Below the pieces are notes generated by a model that worked only from the letters and a program-made list of their open reading frames with translations, was not told where the DNA came from and searched no databases. 64,000 bases of DNA, taken from assembly GCF_000234665.1 (NCBI RefSeq), contig NC_018322.1:372001-436000 (forward strand), in the 5' to 3' direction. Shown piece after piece: positions 19,643 to 31,177 of the stretch. A program made the position numbers and the translations under genes. This DNA comes from Leishmania mexicana MHOM/GT/2001/U1103. Its lineage: Eukaryota; Euglenozoa; Kinetoplastea; Trypanosomatida; Trypanosomatidae. The stretch's first letter is position 1. The number at the start of each line of letters is the position of its first letter.

Positions 19643-22600
19643 ATGAAGGACGAAATCAGAAACCGGTGCGTCAGTGTGGCGTGCCGCACGAGCAAGCCCA
19701 CCCCAACCAAGGGCACTCGATCCCGTGCATCAAACCTGAAAAGGGGCTCCACTACCACTACCGACGCTTTTACACCGCGGGTGAGGAGTGGAAGCCGCAA
19801 GCACCCACACACCGGCAGTACGACGTTAACCGGAGGAGAACTGGCAGCGCAGCCGCAGAGCCTCCGAAGGGCTCGCGGAGCCTCCGTTGCGACAACCGTT
19901 GCTCCTGAGGGCATCGAGACTCTGGATGTCGCGTCTGTGACGAGATACCGGGGCAGCGACTGTGGTCGCATTCCGCGTGCAAGCGGGATCGACTCGACCC
20001 TAGTGGCAACTGCAAGAGGGAACAGCAGCCGGGGCTTCAGCTCAAGAGGCAGCACTGCCATGTCGCCCCCGCTGCCGATTTCTGCGGGGAATTCAGCCAG
20101 CAACAGCTGCTCCGTGGCCAGCAGACGAAGCGAGGACCCCTCGCCGGGCTCCCCTCGCGCCTCCCCTAGGCCACTGCCAGCTGCCTCCAGTACCCTCGCC
20201 TCCTCCATTGATGGCAGCGTGGCGCAGCTCTGCCTCACCCCCTCTCCCCCCGCCGCCCCCCCGTATGCTGCCTTTACCACACCGCGCTTTAAGGGGCACA
20301 CACACGGCTCCGGCAGCGCACCTGGGGGCGCAGGCTCGAAGGATTTGCCACCCCGCCACATTGGCATCCCAGGCAGTGGCAACTTGGATAAGGACAGCTC
20401 CTCCTGCTCCTTCCACGCTAACCAAAACCCAACGAGCCCACAGACGGGGACCCGGGTGCACTCCCCGTTGCCGGTGATACAGCAGCGCGGCGCCGAGATG
20501 CAACGGCGTCCATCTTTCGCGCCGCAGCCGCCCCTGCACGCGCTCCCTGCCGCACCTTCCATGCCAGAACTCGGCGTGCCGTCGGTGAACACCGCACGCC
20601 AACCGCTGCCGCCACCACCACTGGTACATCAGCGGTCGCAGTCCATGCCGCCACTCGAAGATGGCCAGCGTGGGGCCTGGAGTGTCAAAGGCTACTGGCC
20701 GCCTGCGGGCTCCCCGCTCTCCTTCGGTGCGCGAAGCCTGTCCCTCATGAGCCCCTCGCGACCGTCGAGCAGGGGCGACCGCAGCAGCCCCAGAGAACGC
20801 AGCAACGGCGGCCATCGCGCGGTGGTCTTTCAGTTTACTACAACAGAACACGAGGAGGGTTCGGCAACGACGACCCCGCCGCGAGACCACTCGATCAGCA
20901 AGTCGATGTGCTCCCTCTCCATGCCTTCGGCAGCGACGTCGATGGTGGACGAGCTGCCCCCTCCACCGCCTCCACCGCCGCCGCAGCTGTCGATTGGGAG
21001 AGGAGTAACGAGCGGTGGAGGAACGCCGCCGCCGCCGCCCCCTCGCGTAAGTGTTCCTACGAGTCAACCTCTCCATCCACTCGCCGGTTCAGGAAGTTGC
21101 GCGCGCGCGCCGTCTGAGGTTCACGGAAGAGACTACGCTAGAAACGACAGCGCTGGCGGTGGCGTCCTCGACGCGAGCATCCCCAGCAGTCCTCACAGCA
21201 GCTCCGCCTCTTCCTCATGGCGAGAGAACACTGGTCACGTAAAGCCCTTCTTGCTGTCGCCCGTGACGAGTCCACACAAATCTCTAAGCAGCAGCATCCT
21301 CGTCCCCTCTGCGGCCATCCCAGGCACCAGCGAGGACGGTACGACTGTCTCCGATGCGAATGGTCTGCCGTCGCACTACCCCTCAAGCGCCACCTCCCTC
21401 CGCAGCGCACTGGTGAAGGTGCAAAGTATCGTCAGCACCGACGGCGTGGGGGAGGAGGAGGACACAGTTGGACTTCGTCAAGCAGTGGCGCCGCCGCTCT
21501 CGTTGCGGGCTTGTTTCTCCGCGTCAGCATTGGTGTCCACCGGTGCTGCAACATCGTCGACTGTGAAAAACGACGCGCTCGGCGCTGACGCCGATAAGCG
21601 GGCAGATGTCGAGCCAATCACCATCAATGGCGCCTCCGATCCCGTAGGTGAGCCAGCGCAGTCCTCCGAGTCGCCGACGCCGCGACCGCCACCGCCCCCC
21701 GTGGCCGTCAAGACTACCCAAGGCGTAGGCAGGTCTAACAGCAATAGGGACCACAACTCCAAGCCCAGCAGCGGCGGTGCCTCTGGCAAGAACAAAGTAC
21801 AGATTTCGATAACCATCCTGCAGGAGCCGTTGCTCGTGAGCAGTGAAATCTCCGCCCACACCCGCCTTGCGAAGGCGCAGGCGCTCTCGCCTCGTCAGCA
21901 AGAGCTGGCGCAGTCGTTTCGCAACCGCATCCAAGTTGGCGTCTGCCCTCTCCCTCCTCAGCGGTCAGTTCACCCCGTGACGTCAGCTTCGCGCGACCGG
22001 CGTCGCAGCGGCGGCGGCAGCACCACCAACAGGGATACGAGCCGCTATTTCGGTGCAGGGCGAAGCGGCATCACGAGGCGACGGGAGCGTACCGTACGGC
22101 GCGCAAAAAACCAGCCGACACAGCAGCCTGTCGCCGCGCTGTCCTTCATCGCGGTTGTCATGGCTGCCGTCGCGTATGCGAAGCTCCTCAGACTGGTGCA
22201 TGCCTTTCGCGTGCGTCGTCATTTCGACGAGGTGATTGCGCCTACCGCCGCGTACCGCATCCAGTGCAAGTGGCGGCGGTGCCTGCAGCTGCGCCGGGTG
22301 GAGCAGAAGACGGCCGCGCAGCTGCTCGTGCCGTGGATACGGTTCCGGCTCCAGCGCTTGCGTCGCGCCAAGGATGCAAGTGCGCGTCTGCTACAGCGCG
22401 TGTTTCGCGGCGAGGTAGTGCGCTCCCTTCACCGGTACCTGTATGAGCAGATAAAGCTCAATCGCGCGCTCGACGTCATTCGCCGCTACGTGGAACGCTG
22501 GGAAGCACAGAATCTCTACCGTAGACTGCAGATGCAGCGCGATGAGCGGGTCATCGTGGTGAGTCAGTGCGTGCAAGGGTCCCTGCAGCTGTTTAGGGCA

Positions 22601-25600
22601 GAGCAAGTTGAGTGGAATGCCATCGTGCGGGACGGCGCCGAGACACTGAAGAGCAGGCCGTGCGTGAGTACGCAGGACTGGGTGGAAGGCGTGGCCGCTC
22701 TGACCGGGGTTGTGCTCGACCCGCGGGCGTCGAACCGCATCCGCTCACCAGACGCGAGTCCAGTGGTGTCGACCAGTGCCGGGTCGACATGTGCGGCGCA
22801 GCTACGCGCGTGTCTTGCTGGGTTTGCGCGGCTGGAGCATCAACGGTTCCGGTCCCGTGACATCACGGACGATAAGACGGCAAGCAGTAGCGAAGGCTCA
22901 GCGCCATCCTCCGCTGTGCTGCCGCCATGGCCGTTGCAGCCCACCCCGGCCCTGGAGATGCGCGTAACAAAGCTGATACAAGGTGAGCGCGAAGGCAGCT
23001 CCGTGGCGGCGCACGGTGACGACGCCCACTCGCACACTGCGGCGTCGACGGCGGGCGACGGCGCATCTGACTCGCCGACATCATCGGCTTCGCTGGCCAC
23101 GGAGGACGACTTGGTTACCACTTATGTACAGCTTCTTTGCCGCACCGAGGCCGCAGAGCGGGTGGCGCTGGAGCGTCGGTTGCTCGACGAGCACCAAGNN
23201 NNNNNNNNNNNNNNNNNNNNNNNNNNNNNNNNNNNNNNNNNNNNNNNNNNNNNNNNNNNNNNNNNNNNNNNNNNNNNNNNNNNNNNNNNNNNNNNNNNTC
23301 CGGTCCCGTGACATCACGGACGATAAGACGGCAAGCAGTAGCGAAGGCTCAGCGCCATCCTCCGCTGTGCTGCCGCCATGGCCGTTGCAGCCCACCCCGG
23401 CCCTGGAGATGCGCGTAACAAAGCTGATACAAGGTGAGCGCGAAGGCAGCTCCGTGGCGGCGCACGGTGACGACGCCCACTCGCACACTGCGGCGTCGAC
23501 GGCGGGCGACGGCGCATCTGACTCGCCGACATCATCGGCTTCGCTGGCCACGGAGGACGACTTGGTTACCACTTATGTACAGCTTCTTTGCCGCACCGAG
23601 GCCGCAGAGCGGGTGGCGCTGGAGCGTCGGTTGCTCGACGAGCACCAAGAGTTTCTGCGCGAGCCGGTGCTGCGGTGCAAGGCTATCTCCTACGCCATCG
23701 AGATGCGGGTTCCACCACTCTTCTCGCCTCTGCTGCTGAGCATGCCATCTGATTTACTGTTGCGCCAGGCCGCTCATCTCTTCAAAACCGAGCGAGAGGC
23801 GCGATGCGAGATTATTCAGCTGTACGAGTCGATGCCGCTCGCGTGTCTAAGCCGGCCCATGCTGAACCCCGCTGCAAAGGCTCGTCACAGCGAGCTCGTG
23901 CGGCTCGTGAACGCCGTGGACAACCCGTGGAGTGACGCGGAGCGTAGCGAGCGACGCTTTTACTGCGAGACCGCCGCCTACAAGCACCTTGCGAGCAGCA
24001 CGAACAAGCTGGAGAGCGGTATCTCCCTCTCCTACACACCGCAGCCGTCTTCGATCCCGCTCGGTCCCGACAACGTTCCCTGCCCTCGCTTGACGGGTCC
24101 GTCGCATGCGGCGACGCACAACAACGGTGGTTACTCTGTGCCGTTGCTGCAGCACCTACCGCGCCCAACCTCCTACGGCACTTCGAGCGGACTACGAGTC
24201 TGCATGAATGTCACACCACACATACACTATTACGCCAACTCTCTCATCACGGCATCTCTGCCGGCGCACGCGACGCTCCTCTTGCCGCCTTCCAACAACG
24301 CCGCGGCCTCATCGGTGCCAGAGGGCGGCGGTGCCGCGGAGACAGACAAGGACGACCGTCACACGAACAGCTATCTGGCCAGCTGGCACCGCGGGAGAAG
24401 CGAAGCTCAAGGCAAGACAGCGATCCCGTCGCCGCATCGCCGCCCACGCGGACCGCCGCTGCCGCTGCTGCGAAAACTGCTGCAGAGTTCCGGCCGCGCA
24501 CGCAGCGGCACCTCGCGTCTGCCACTCCAGCGACTCCCTCTCGTCTCTACGCATGTTCGCAAGAATAGAGAGGGAGCTAGTGGACCGTGGCCACCCCTGC
24601 TAAGCACCTACCCGAACACCACCGACTTCTGGCTTGTCGATATCCGGGGGCCCTCGACGGAGCAAGAGGGAAGAGATCCACAAGTTGGTATTGCAGGGTC
24701 TTCTCAGCGCTCCACCAACGACGTCTCACAGGACGCTGACCCAGGATTTGCGCCGCGGCTACTCTCCCCTGCCATCGTGAAGGGGGGGCGCTGTACCACC
24801 ACGGCACGCCCCACATCGGCGGCGCCGGTCGTGGCAGCAGGCCATTTCTCCGACCCTCGTGGGTTCAGAGCCCCGGGACCGGTCACGATCAGCAGCCACT
24901 TCAGTGGGAACGTCATAGAGAACACCGCCGTATCCGGCCATGAGAAGACGGCGCCGCTACACCGCACAGGTTTGGTGGAGCGCACTCACACAGCCCAGCC
25001 GGTCGGTGCGCCAGATCCGGGATTCATTCCCTTGACGACAACAGTAAGGTCGATGTCCAGGGAGCAGTGCTCCACCGCAGCGCCGCGAGAGCCCCTGGCA
25101 CCGTCTTTGATGCTGCAGGAGCTTCCCCTGTGCCAACGTAAACAGAACGATACCCCCGTCCCGGCGCGAGTTGGCAAGGACACCCCCGGTGATCCCACGT
25201 TGCTCAGCGCCCCAACGTCCGACTTCTCCAGCGCGTATGTTGCGAGTGCACTTATGATTTCCACCACAGCTGCCAATCACCCCAGAGGGACATGGCAATC
25301 TTCTGGCTGCGACCCCTCTCTCCTCTACATGCCCCTCTCCATGCGAAGCGAGGTGCGCGATGGCGACGGCGAGGCAGGCGGTGCTGAAGCGGATGCTGAG
25401 CTACACCAAGGGCAGCAGCAACAGCAGAAGCAGAAGCAGCCGTCCACAACCTCAGCAGCATCGGCAGCACAGGTTCCCACGCCGTTAGCGGCTTGCCGAG
25501 GCGAGGCAGTCGACTTTCCGCCCACTCCGGCACTTTCCTCGTCCGCATTGACTGTGGCAGAGAGGGGAGCCGACGGCGGGAACTGGATTCCCCTCACCCC

Positions 25601-25988
25601 GCAGCGGCTCCGCCCACCCACCCCACCACCGCGTCAATGCCATACCGCGCAGTCCGCGGCTCATGTGGGCGAAGCACCGGAGAGAAGTACTGTGCGCACC
25701 ATCGTCGCTGCCAACCCTGCCGATCGCGCTGGCCACCCTGTCTCGCACAACGCCCCTGCCTCTGCAGGGTCTTTGATCAGCCCCTATACCCATCGACCTC
25801 ACCACTGGGCTGCAGTCCACAGCGCCGGCAGGAAAACCAATGCAATGGATGTGAAGAGCAGCGGAATTAGTAGCAGTGATGTGAAGCGAGCCAGGATGCC
25901 TACGGTCAAGACACTGCTATCACCAGCGGCTCCCGTTGTCGCCGCTGTCGCCGCCGAAACGCAACCTCTGTCGCTCTCCCGAGGATGA
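19643..25988 (+). CDS. Large proline-rich IQ-motif protein, reading frame broken by a false assembly gap
   Basis: The first in-frame ATG is at 19643. The frame runs to the gap at 23199; after it the same protein continues in another frame to the stop at 25986-25988. The 351 bases before the gap (22848-23198) are repeated exactly after it (23299-23649). Dropping one copy and the 100 Ns (451 bases) gives one uninterrupted frame of 1964 residues. Features: disordered Ser/Pro-rich N-terminal third; polyproline near residues 435-460 ('ELPPPPPPPPPQL'), which could bind profilin, SH3 or WW partners; a hydrophobic helix ('SFIAVVMAAVAYAKLL') near residue 835; and about residues 865-930 several IQ-like segments ('AAYRIQCKWRRCLQLRR', 'ARLLQRVFRGEVVRSLHR') expected to bind calmodulin-type light chains. 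The C-terminal third is again disordered. I do not recognise a named family; a cytoskeletal scaffold is an inference. Confidence 0.75.
22848..23198 (+). repeat. 351-bp direct repeat, left copy (assembly duplication)
   Basis: Matches 23299-23649 base for base by reading and abuts the N gap. It lies inside the IQ-motif gene. The reading-frame arithmetic shows that it is the same genomic segment present at both contig ends, not a biological repeat. Confidence 0.9.
23199..23298. other. Assembly gap of exactly 100 N
   Basis: The round size indicates a placeholder of unknown length. Because both flanks overlap by 351 bases, the true gap length is negative: the contigs overlap and should have been merged. 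Confidence 0.95.
23299..23649 (+). repeat. 351-bp direct repeat, right copy (assembly duplication)
   Basis: Second copy of 22848-23198, starting directly after the gap. The coding sequence continues from this copy in the frame ending at 25988. Confidence 0.9.
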
Positions 25989-26710
25989 GTGCGCACCGAC
26001 TGCGGTTAATGGGAACAGTGACGCTTGCGAAAAGCGAGCCTGCACGTGCTTAGCCGCATGTAGATGTGCATGTCTGTGGATACGACACAACTCGCCTGTA
26101 AACTAGAAGTGGACCCGTCAGAGGTGGCAGACCTGCGCCGCGCTCCCCGCCCCCTTTTCCTTCTCGGCTGCTGTTCTCGACGCCCCTCACTGCCGCGTGT
26201 GCGGACCTGTTTCTTGCTTTTTCTTCTTCGTTTGCGAGTGTCTCTCTCCCTCTCCCTCTCCCTCCAGTGGCTGCAGCCGCGTGGGTGCGCGTTCGTGCGC
26301 GTCTCCCCTGTACGCCATCTGATTGCGCCGATGTATCATAGAGGAAACACTCCTTGCACCTGCACAGGGACTAGATTCACGGTATGTATGTGTGTGTGTG
26401 TGTGTGTGTATCCGGGGAGGGGAGGGGGGTAGGCGAAGGAATGGAGGCCGCTGCGCACGCGTGCGTCTCCCCGCCTCGTGCCCCTGGGCGGCCCGTCCCC
26501 CTGTCCCTCCCTCCATCTTCCTCTCCCCGTCTGTCCAGTGGCGATGGTGAGCCTACCTGCCTGCGGCCTCCACATCCTCTGGCCACCTCCTCCTCACTCA
26601 TAACGCGCCCTCCCTCCCCCTACTCTCTCTTTCTACCCACATATATATGTGCGTATACGTATCTCCACACCAATCCCAGCAGACGACGCGCAACCACGAC
26701 AGAACGGAAA
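25989..26710 (+). other. Intergenic spacer with TG repeat
   Basis: Contains a TG dinucleotide tract at 26389-26409, a G-rich patch at 26414-26430, and long pyrimidine-rich stretches (26222-26265, 26490-26540). No gene seen apart from the downstream splice signal. Confidence 0.5.
26605..26679 (+). promoter_or_regulatory. Polypyrimidine tract and candidate trans-splice acceptor
   Basis: A C/T-rich run covers about 26605-26637, then a short TA/TG-rich piece, then AG at 26678-26679, 32 bases before the ATG at 26711. The geometry is typical for trypanosomatid spliced-leader addition. Confidence 0.4.
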
Positions 26711-27286
26711 ATGGTGAATAGACGCATCGCCAAGGGCCACCGGCTGGCGCGCAAGAAGAGGATGAAAACAGCAAAGAAGTCATCGGTAGATGGGTCTGCC
26801 GCTCGTGCGGGCGTCGGCAAGTCGGCAGGGAAGCGAAAGATGGCTGCCATGCGAGTACGTGTTGTGAATGGTGTCAGTAAGAAGCAGCAGCAGTGCTTCG
26901 GCGAGATCGAGTCGCTGACGAAGCAGAAGAGTAAGCTGCTGAAGCAGCAGGCAGCGGAGCGGATGGTGCTCAAGGAGCACTTGCGGGACCTCGAGGCTCG
27001 CAAGGAGCGCATTCGCCGCGGCGAGACTGCCAAGGCGGAGCGCCGCGAGCTTGCCAAGTATATACGCCAGCTCAAGCAAGAGCAGCAGGTCAAGCACGTC
27101 TCTGAGCTTTCGAACCTGGAGGTGGAACTGAAGCGCCTGATCGACGAGCGCGACAACGTGCGTGCGGCGCGCGCGGCAGCAGGCATGAATGAGGACGACG
27201 CCGACTGGGAAGATGTTGGCGACGCAGATGACGACGACATCAACGAAGACGACCTGCAGCGCATGTTCGCGCACCTGACAATGTAG
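26711..27286 (+). CDS. Small basic coiled-coil protein with acidic tail, nucleolar type
   Basis: A protein of 191 residues. The first 65 are strongly basic ('MVNRRIAKGHRLARKKRMKT'), like a nucleolar localisation signal. Residues about 70-160 form a charged Lys/Glu/Gln/Leu coiled coil with the rhythm of a long helix. The last 30 residues are acidic (Asp/Glu runs around 'DADWEDVGDADDDD') and end in 'LQRMFAHLTM'. Small proteins with this basic-coil-acidic layout are often ribosome-assembly factors (for example the Alb1 type), but I cannot assign a family from sequence reading. Codon use matches neighbouring genes and the start is preceded by a plausible splice acceptor, so it is a real gene. Confidence 0.75.
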   Translation: MVNRRIAKGHRLARKKRMKTAKKSSVDGSAARAGVGKSAGKRKMAAMRVRVVNGVSKKQQQCFGEIESLTKQKSKLLKQQAAERMVLKEHLRDLEARKERIRRGETAKAERRELAKYIRQLKQEQQVKHVSELSNLEVELKRLIDERDNVRAARAAAGMNEDDADWEDVGDADDDDINEDDLQRMFAHLTM

Positions 27287-28093
27287 GCTTCTCCCCTCTC
27301 CTTCCCCTCTGCCGTCTGGACGCCCTGCTGATACGTGTCGCGTTTTCACTAGCGCCTGTGTGTGTGTGTTTGTGTCTGGGTGCTGTACTGTGCTGCGTTA
27401 GCAAGGAAGCCGAGGGGGAGGGAGGGGCGGCAATGTGGACGGCCCGTTCTCGTTTCCGTTCTCAAAACAGCCGCTGTTGTACGTGTATCGATTATGGGTC
27501 CGTGTTCCCCCAGCGCTGCTGTGCCTGCCCCCCACCCCCCTCCCCTCACCACCACAGTCCTTCCTTCGACTGTCCCACGACCGCATTTTTTTTGTGGTGG
27601 GTGCCCTACATCGGGTAAGCGATAATGCCCCCAACCCCCATCCTCCTCCGTCCTCTCCTCCTATAAACCCGGAGTAACGATGGGGTGAGGTTCAGGCAGA
27701 GAAGCAGGCGAGGGGGTGCAAGGGAGGAGCGGCGCACAACAAAAACATCGAACCGAAAGAAAGCCACGTGTGCGTCTGTGTGTGTGACCTTCAGGGGTGC
27801 AACGAGGTGTGGGCTGGCGAATGGTCAGAACAGGGCGGCAGAGAAGACCGATGCTGTTGCGTTTCGTTCACAGCTTTGGTTTGAGACTTCCTCCTTGGAC
27901 CGTGAGGCTTCATGAGCACCGCGCCTCTTACACGCCTTCTCACTCCCACGGTATGCGGCACGCGTGTACGTCTTTCTCTATATATATGTATATGTATATG
28001 TGTATATGTATGTATGTACCCTCCTCCTCGCCTCCCTCTCCCTCCCTCTCTGGTTTCTCTTCCCATACCCGGTGAACGGTGCTGGCGGTGCTT

Positions 28094-28095
<2 letters not shown>

Positions 28096-28143
<48 letters not shown>
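28096..28143 (+). repeat. (TG)24 microsatellite
   Basis: Forty-eight bases of perfect TG repeat, the longest microsatellite in the window. It lies in the spacer upstream of UGP. Such tracts are common in Leishmania spacers and vary between strains. Confidence 0.95.
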
Positions 28144-28145
<2 letters not shown>

Positions 28146-28694
28146 CTTGTCTGTCTGGGTGCGAGTGTTCGTCTTTGTTTTCCCCAAGCTGTCTACCACC
28201 CAGCACAAAACGTTTCTTCCCCTTTAGCGAGCGACTCATTGGCCTCGTTCCTGAAGCACACACACACACACGAACCGTTCGTCGTGTAACGCACTGCGCA
28301 GGTCTGTGACTCCCCAACCCCAAACCTTTCTCGCTCGAGCACAAGCATCTTTACCACTTTTGCTTTTCGTTTGGGTTTTCTTTGGACCCCCTCTCCTCCT
28401 CCTCCTTACTATCCCAGTCATTCCAGTGCCCTCGTGTGTGCGTGCGTGTTTGGACAGTGTTGCCCCAGTCCCCACCTCCTTCACCGGTCAGCACCTACCA
28501 CGGCAACCTTCCAGCAACAAATCTTGCCCTGCTGCTGCCGCCTCTCCCCATTTGTCTGCCTCTCTTTTAGTGTTACTTGCTGGCTTCTTCATTATTCTCT
28601 CCCTCCCCCCCCCACCACCACCTCCCCACCTCTCCGTCATCGATATCTACTTGGCATCATCTTCTGCCAAATCCACTCCACCTCCTAACCCCGC

Positions 28695-28727
28695 CACCCT
28701 CCTCTCTCTCTCGTGTCGCCTGCATAG
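28695..28727 (+). promoter_or_regulatory. Polypyrimidine tract and candidate trans-splice acceptor of UGP
   Basis: A CT-rich run at about 28695-28712 is followed by AG at 28726-28727, 38 bases before the UGP ATG. A longer pyrimidine run further upstream (28586-28640) could serve an alternative acceptor. Confidence 0.45.
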
Positions 28728-28765
28728 CCCCAGTGCCCTGTTCGTGCTGTCACGGAGGCGAAGCG

Positions 28766-30250
28766 ATGGAAAACGACATGAAGTCCCTCAGCGCCGCCGC
28801 TCAGGCGTGCGCAAAGAAGATGCGCGATGCCAAGGTGAACGAGGCGTGCATCCGCACCTTCGTTGCACAGCACGTCATGGTCAGTAAAGGCGAGACGGGG
28901 TTCATTCCCGACTCCGCCATCATGCCGGTCGACTCCCTCGATGCCCTGGACAGCCTCACCATTGAGTGCGGCAACGCTGTCCTGCAGAGCACCGTTGTGC
29001 TGAAGCTGAACGGCGGCCTCGGCACCGGTATGGGGCTGCACGACGCCAAGACGCTGCTCGAGGTCAAGGATGGCAAGACGTTTCTTGATTTTACAGCGCT
29101 TCAGGTGCAGTACCTTCGCCAGCACTGCAGCGAGCACCTGCGCTTTATGCTGATGGACAGCTTCAACACCTCCGCTAGCACCAAGAACTTTCTGAAGTCG
29201 CGCTACCCGTGGCTGTACCAGGTCTTTGACCCAGAGGTAGAACTGATGCAGAACCAGGTGCCCAAAATACTGCAGGACACGCTCGAGCCGGCGGCCTGGG
29301 CCGAGGACCCGGGGTGTGAGTGGGCGCCGCCGGGGCACGGTGACATCTACACCGCTTTGTATGGCTCCGGCAAGCTACAGGAACTCGTCAAGCAGGGCTA
29401 CCGCTACATGTTCGTCAGCAACGGCGACAACCTCGGCGCCACCATCGACAAGCGCGTGCTGGCATACATGGAGAAGAAGAAGATCGACTTTCTGATGGAG
29501 GTGTGCCGCCGAACAGAGAGCGACAAGAAAGGCGGTCACCTGGCCCGGCAGACGGTGTATGTGAAGGGCAAGGACGGTCAGGCAGACGCCGAGAAGACGG
29601 TGCTGCTGCTGCGGGAGTCGGCCCAGTGCCCCAAGGCGGACATGGAAAGCTTCCAGGACATCAACAAGTACGCCTTCTTCAACACGAACAACCTATGGAT
29701 CAGGCTCCCGGTGCTGCTGGAGACGATGAAGGAGCACGGCGGCACGCTGCCGCTGCCGGTCATCCGAAACGAGAAGACAGTCGATCCATCTAACTCAGCA
29801 TCGCCCAAGGTGTACCAGCTGGAAACTGCCATGGGCGCCGCGATCGCCATGTTCGAAAGCGCATCGGCCATTGTCGTGCCGCGCAGCCGCTTCGCCCCCG
29901 TAAAGACGTGCGCCGATCTGCTCGCTCTGCGCTCCGACGCCTACGTCGTGACGGACGACTTCCGGCTCGTCCTGGACGACCGCTGCCACGGCCACCCCCC
30001 CATCGTCGACCTCGACAGCGCGCACTACAAGATGATGAGCGGCTTTGAGAAGCTTGTGCAACACGGCGTTCCATCGCTGGTCGACTGCAAGCGCGTGACG
30101 GTGAGGGGGCTCGTTCAGTTCGGCGCTGATAACGTGCTCACGGGCACGGTCAAGATCGAGAACGCGGACAGCGCCTCGCCGTTCGTGATCCCCGATGGCG
30201 CCAAGCTGAACGACACAACGGCGTCACCGCCGCAGTCGACAAGCAAGTAG
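28766..30250 (+). CDS. UGP: UTP--glucose-1-phosphate uridylyltransferase (UDP-glucose pyrophosphorylase)
   Basis: A protein of 494 residues, the same length as the Leishmania major enzyme and very similar to it as I remember that sequence. It makes UDP-glucose and pyrophosphate from UTP and glucose-1-phosphate, feeding UDP-galactose, lipophosphoglycan and other glycoconjugates. Visible motifs are the nucleotide-binding loop 'LNGGLGTGMG' near residue 80, 'GHGDIYTALYGSGKL' and 'FVSNGDNLGATID' (metal/sugar-nucleotide site), 'MEVCRRTESDKKGGHL', 'FFNTNNLWI' and 'YQLETAMGAAI', in the order of eukaryotic UGPs. The C-terminus forms the left-handed beta-helix region ('VQFGADNVLTGTVKI'). The start is the only ATG giving the conserved N-terminus. 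It is unlike UDP-GlcNAc pyrophosphorylase in these motifs. Confidence 0.97.
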   Translation: MENDMKSLSAAAQACAKKMRDAKVNEACIRTFVAQHVMVSKGETGFIPDSAIMPVDSLDALDSLTIECGNAVLQSTVVLKLNGGLGTGMGLHDAKTLLEVKDGKTFLDFTALQVQYLRQHCSEHLRFMLMDSFNTSASTKNFLKSRYPWLYQVFDPEVELMQNQVPKILQDTLEPAAWAEDPGCEWAPPGHGDIYTALYGSGKLQELVKQGYRYMFVSNGDNLGATIDKRVLAYMEKKKIDFLMEVCRRTESDKKGGHLARQTVYVKGKDGQADAEKTVLLLRESAQCPKADMESFQDINKYAFFNTNNLWIRLPVLLETMKEHGGTLPLPVIRNEKTVDPSNSASPKVYQLETAMGAAIAMFESASAIVVPRSRFAPVKTCADLLALRSDAYVVTDDFRLVLDDRCHGHPPIVDLDSAHYKMMSGFEKLVQHGVPSLVDCKRVTVRGLVQFGADNVLTGTVKIENADSASPFVIPDGAKLNDTTASPPQSTSK

Positions 30251-31177
30251 GGGTCACGGGCAGCTGGGCAGCATGACGAGGAAACAAATGTAGCATCCCA
30301 CTGAGCACGGCCGACAAAACCAGTCAAGCGAGGCGAGGAAGGGCGCAGCACCGGTGATGCCCGGCGCCAAGGGCACTCATATATATATATATATATACAC
30401 GTATATGCTTGTATGTGCAAGTGTCCACTGTTGACTGCCTCCCCTCCCCTCCCTTCCTCCCCCAAAGAGTCACTAACATCACAGCAGCTCATTTGTCGTG
30501 AGGTGAGGCGGTCGGTGGCGGCGGAGGTCGGTGCCAGCCTACACTCTTCCCCTCCTCCCCACCCTACGATACTCTACCCCCTCCCCAACGTCTTTACCGT
30601 GTCCCTACGCAGAAATACGCGTGCGTGTGTGCGTGTGTGTGTGTGTGCTATTTCCCTGCTTCATCCCCCTTCCCTGTCTTCATCTTCTACCGGCATGTGC
30701 TCTACATTCTTGCGCGCCTCTCCACGGATGAGGCTAGTACGAAAGAGGGGCGTCAGCACTGCTGTCGTGTTGGCAATCGCCCCCCACCCCACCCCACCCC
30801 CACGCTGTCCTCTCCCCCTTTGCCCCACGGCACGCATCCACGCACACCACCACCTCCCCCAACACGCATACGTCATCCGAACGAAAGAAGGAGCGCGAGA
30901 GAACGAGAGAGTGCCGGCAGAGTGAGGCGCAACGGCCAGCGGCAGAGAGGGCATACGCGAAGGCCGCTGCACAAGGGAACTGATCAAGAGCAAGGGAAGA
31001 AGGCGCACGTCCCGCTGCACGGAGAGTTTTTAAAGAGGAATCAACCTCCATCCCATCAGAGGTCAGCTGACGCGCATCCCCCGCAGACGAATAAAGCTTG
31101 CAGGACACGGGGTACAGGAGGGTTTGCGAAGGACAGCGTTGCGTGCGCGCGTGTGTGCTCTGTCGTGTCTAAGCGAG
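30251..31177 (+). other. Intergenic spacer with AT repeat
   Basis: Contains an AT repeat (30379-30397) shortly after the UGP stop, TG repeats near 30620-30648, and pyrimidine-rich sequence at about 30654-30690. A further pyrimidine/purine mix leads to the carrier gene. No gene seen. Confidence 0.5.
30379..30397 (+). repeat. AT dinucleotide repeat
   Basis: Nineteen bases of alternating A and T in the 3'UTR region of UGP. Confidence 0.9.

Larger units (their letters stand above)
27287..28765 (+). other. Intergenic spacer, 1.5 kb, microsatellite-rich
   Basis: Contains the 48-bp TG repeat described separately, TA/TG-rich sequence at 27979-28015, a CA repeat at about 28258-28271 and several pyrimidine tracts leading to the UGP start. 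No credible gene. Confidence 0.5.

Noticed and set aside
28766..30250. UDP-N-acetylglucosamine pyrophosphorylase as the identity
   Set aside because: Length, N-terminal sequence and sugar-site motifs match UDP-glucose pyrophosphorylase of Leishmania instead.
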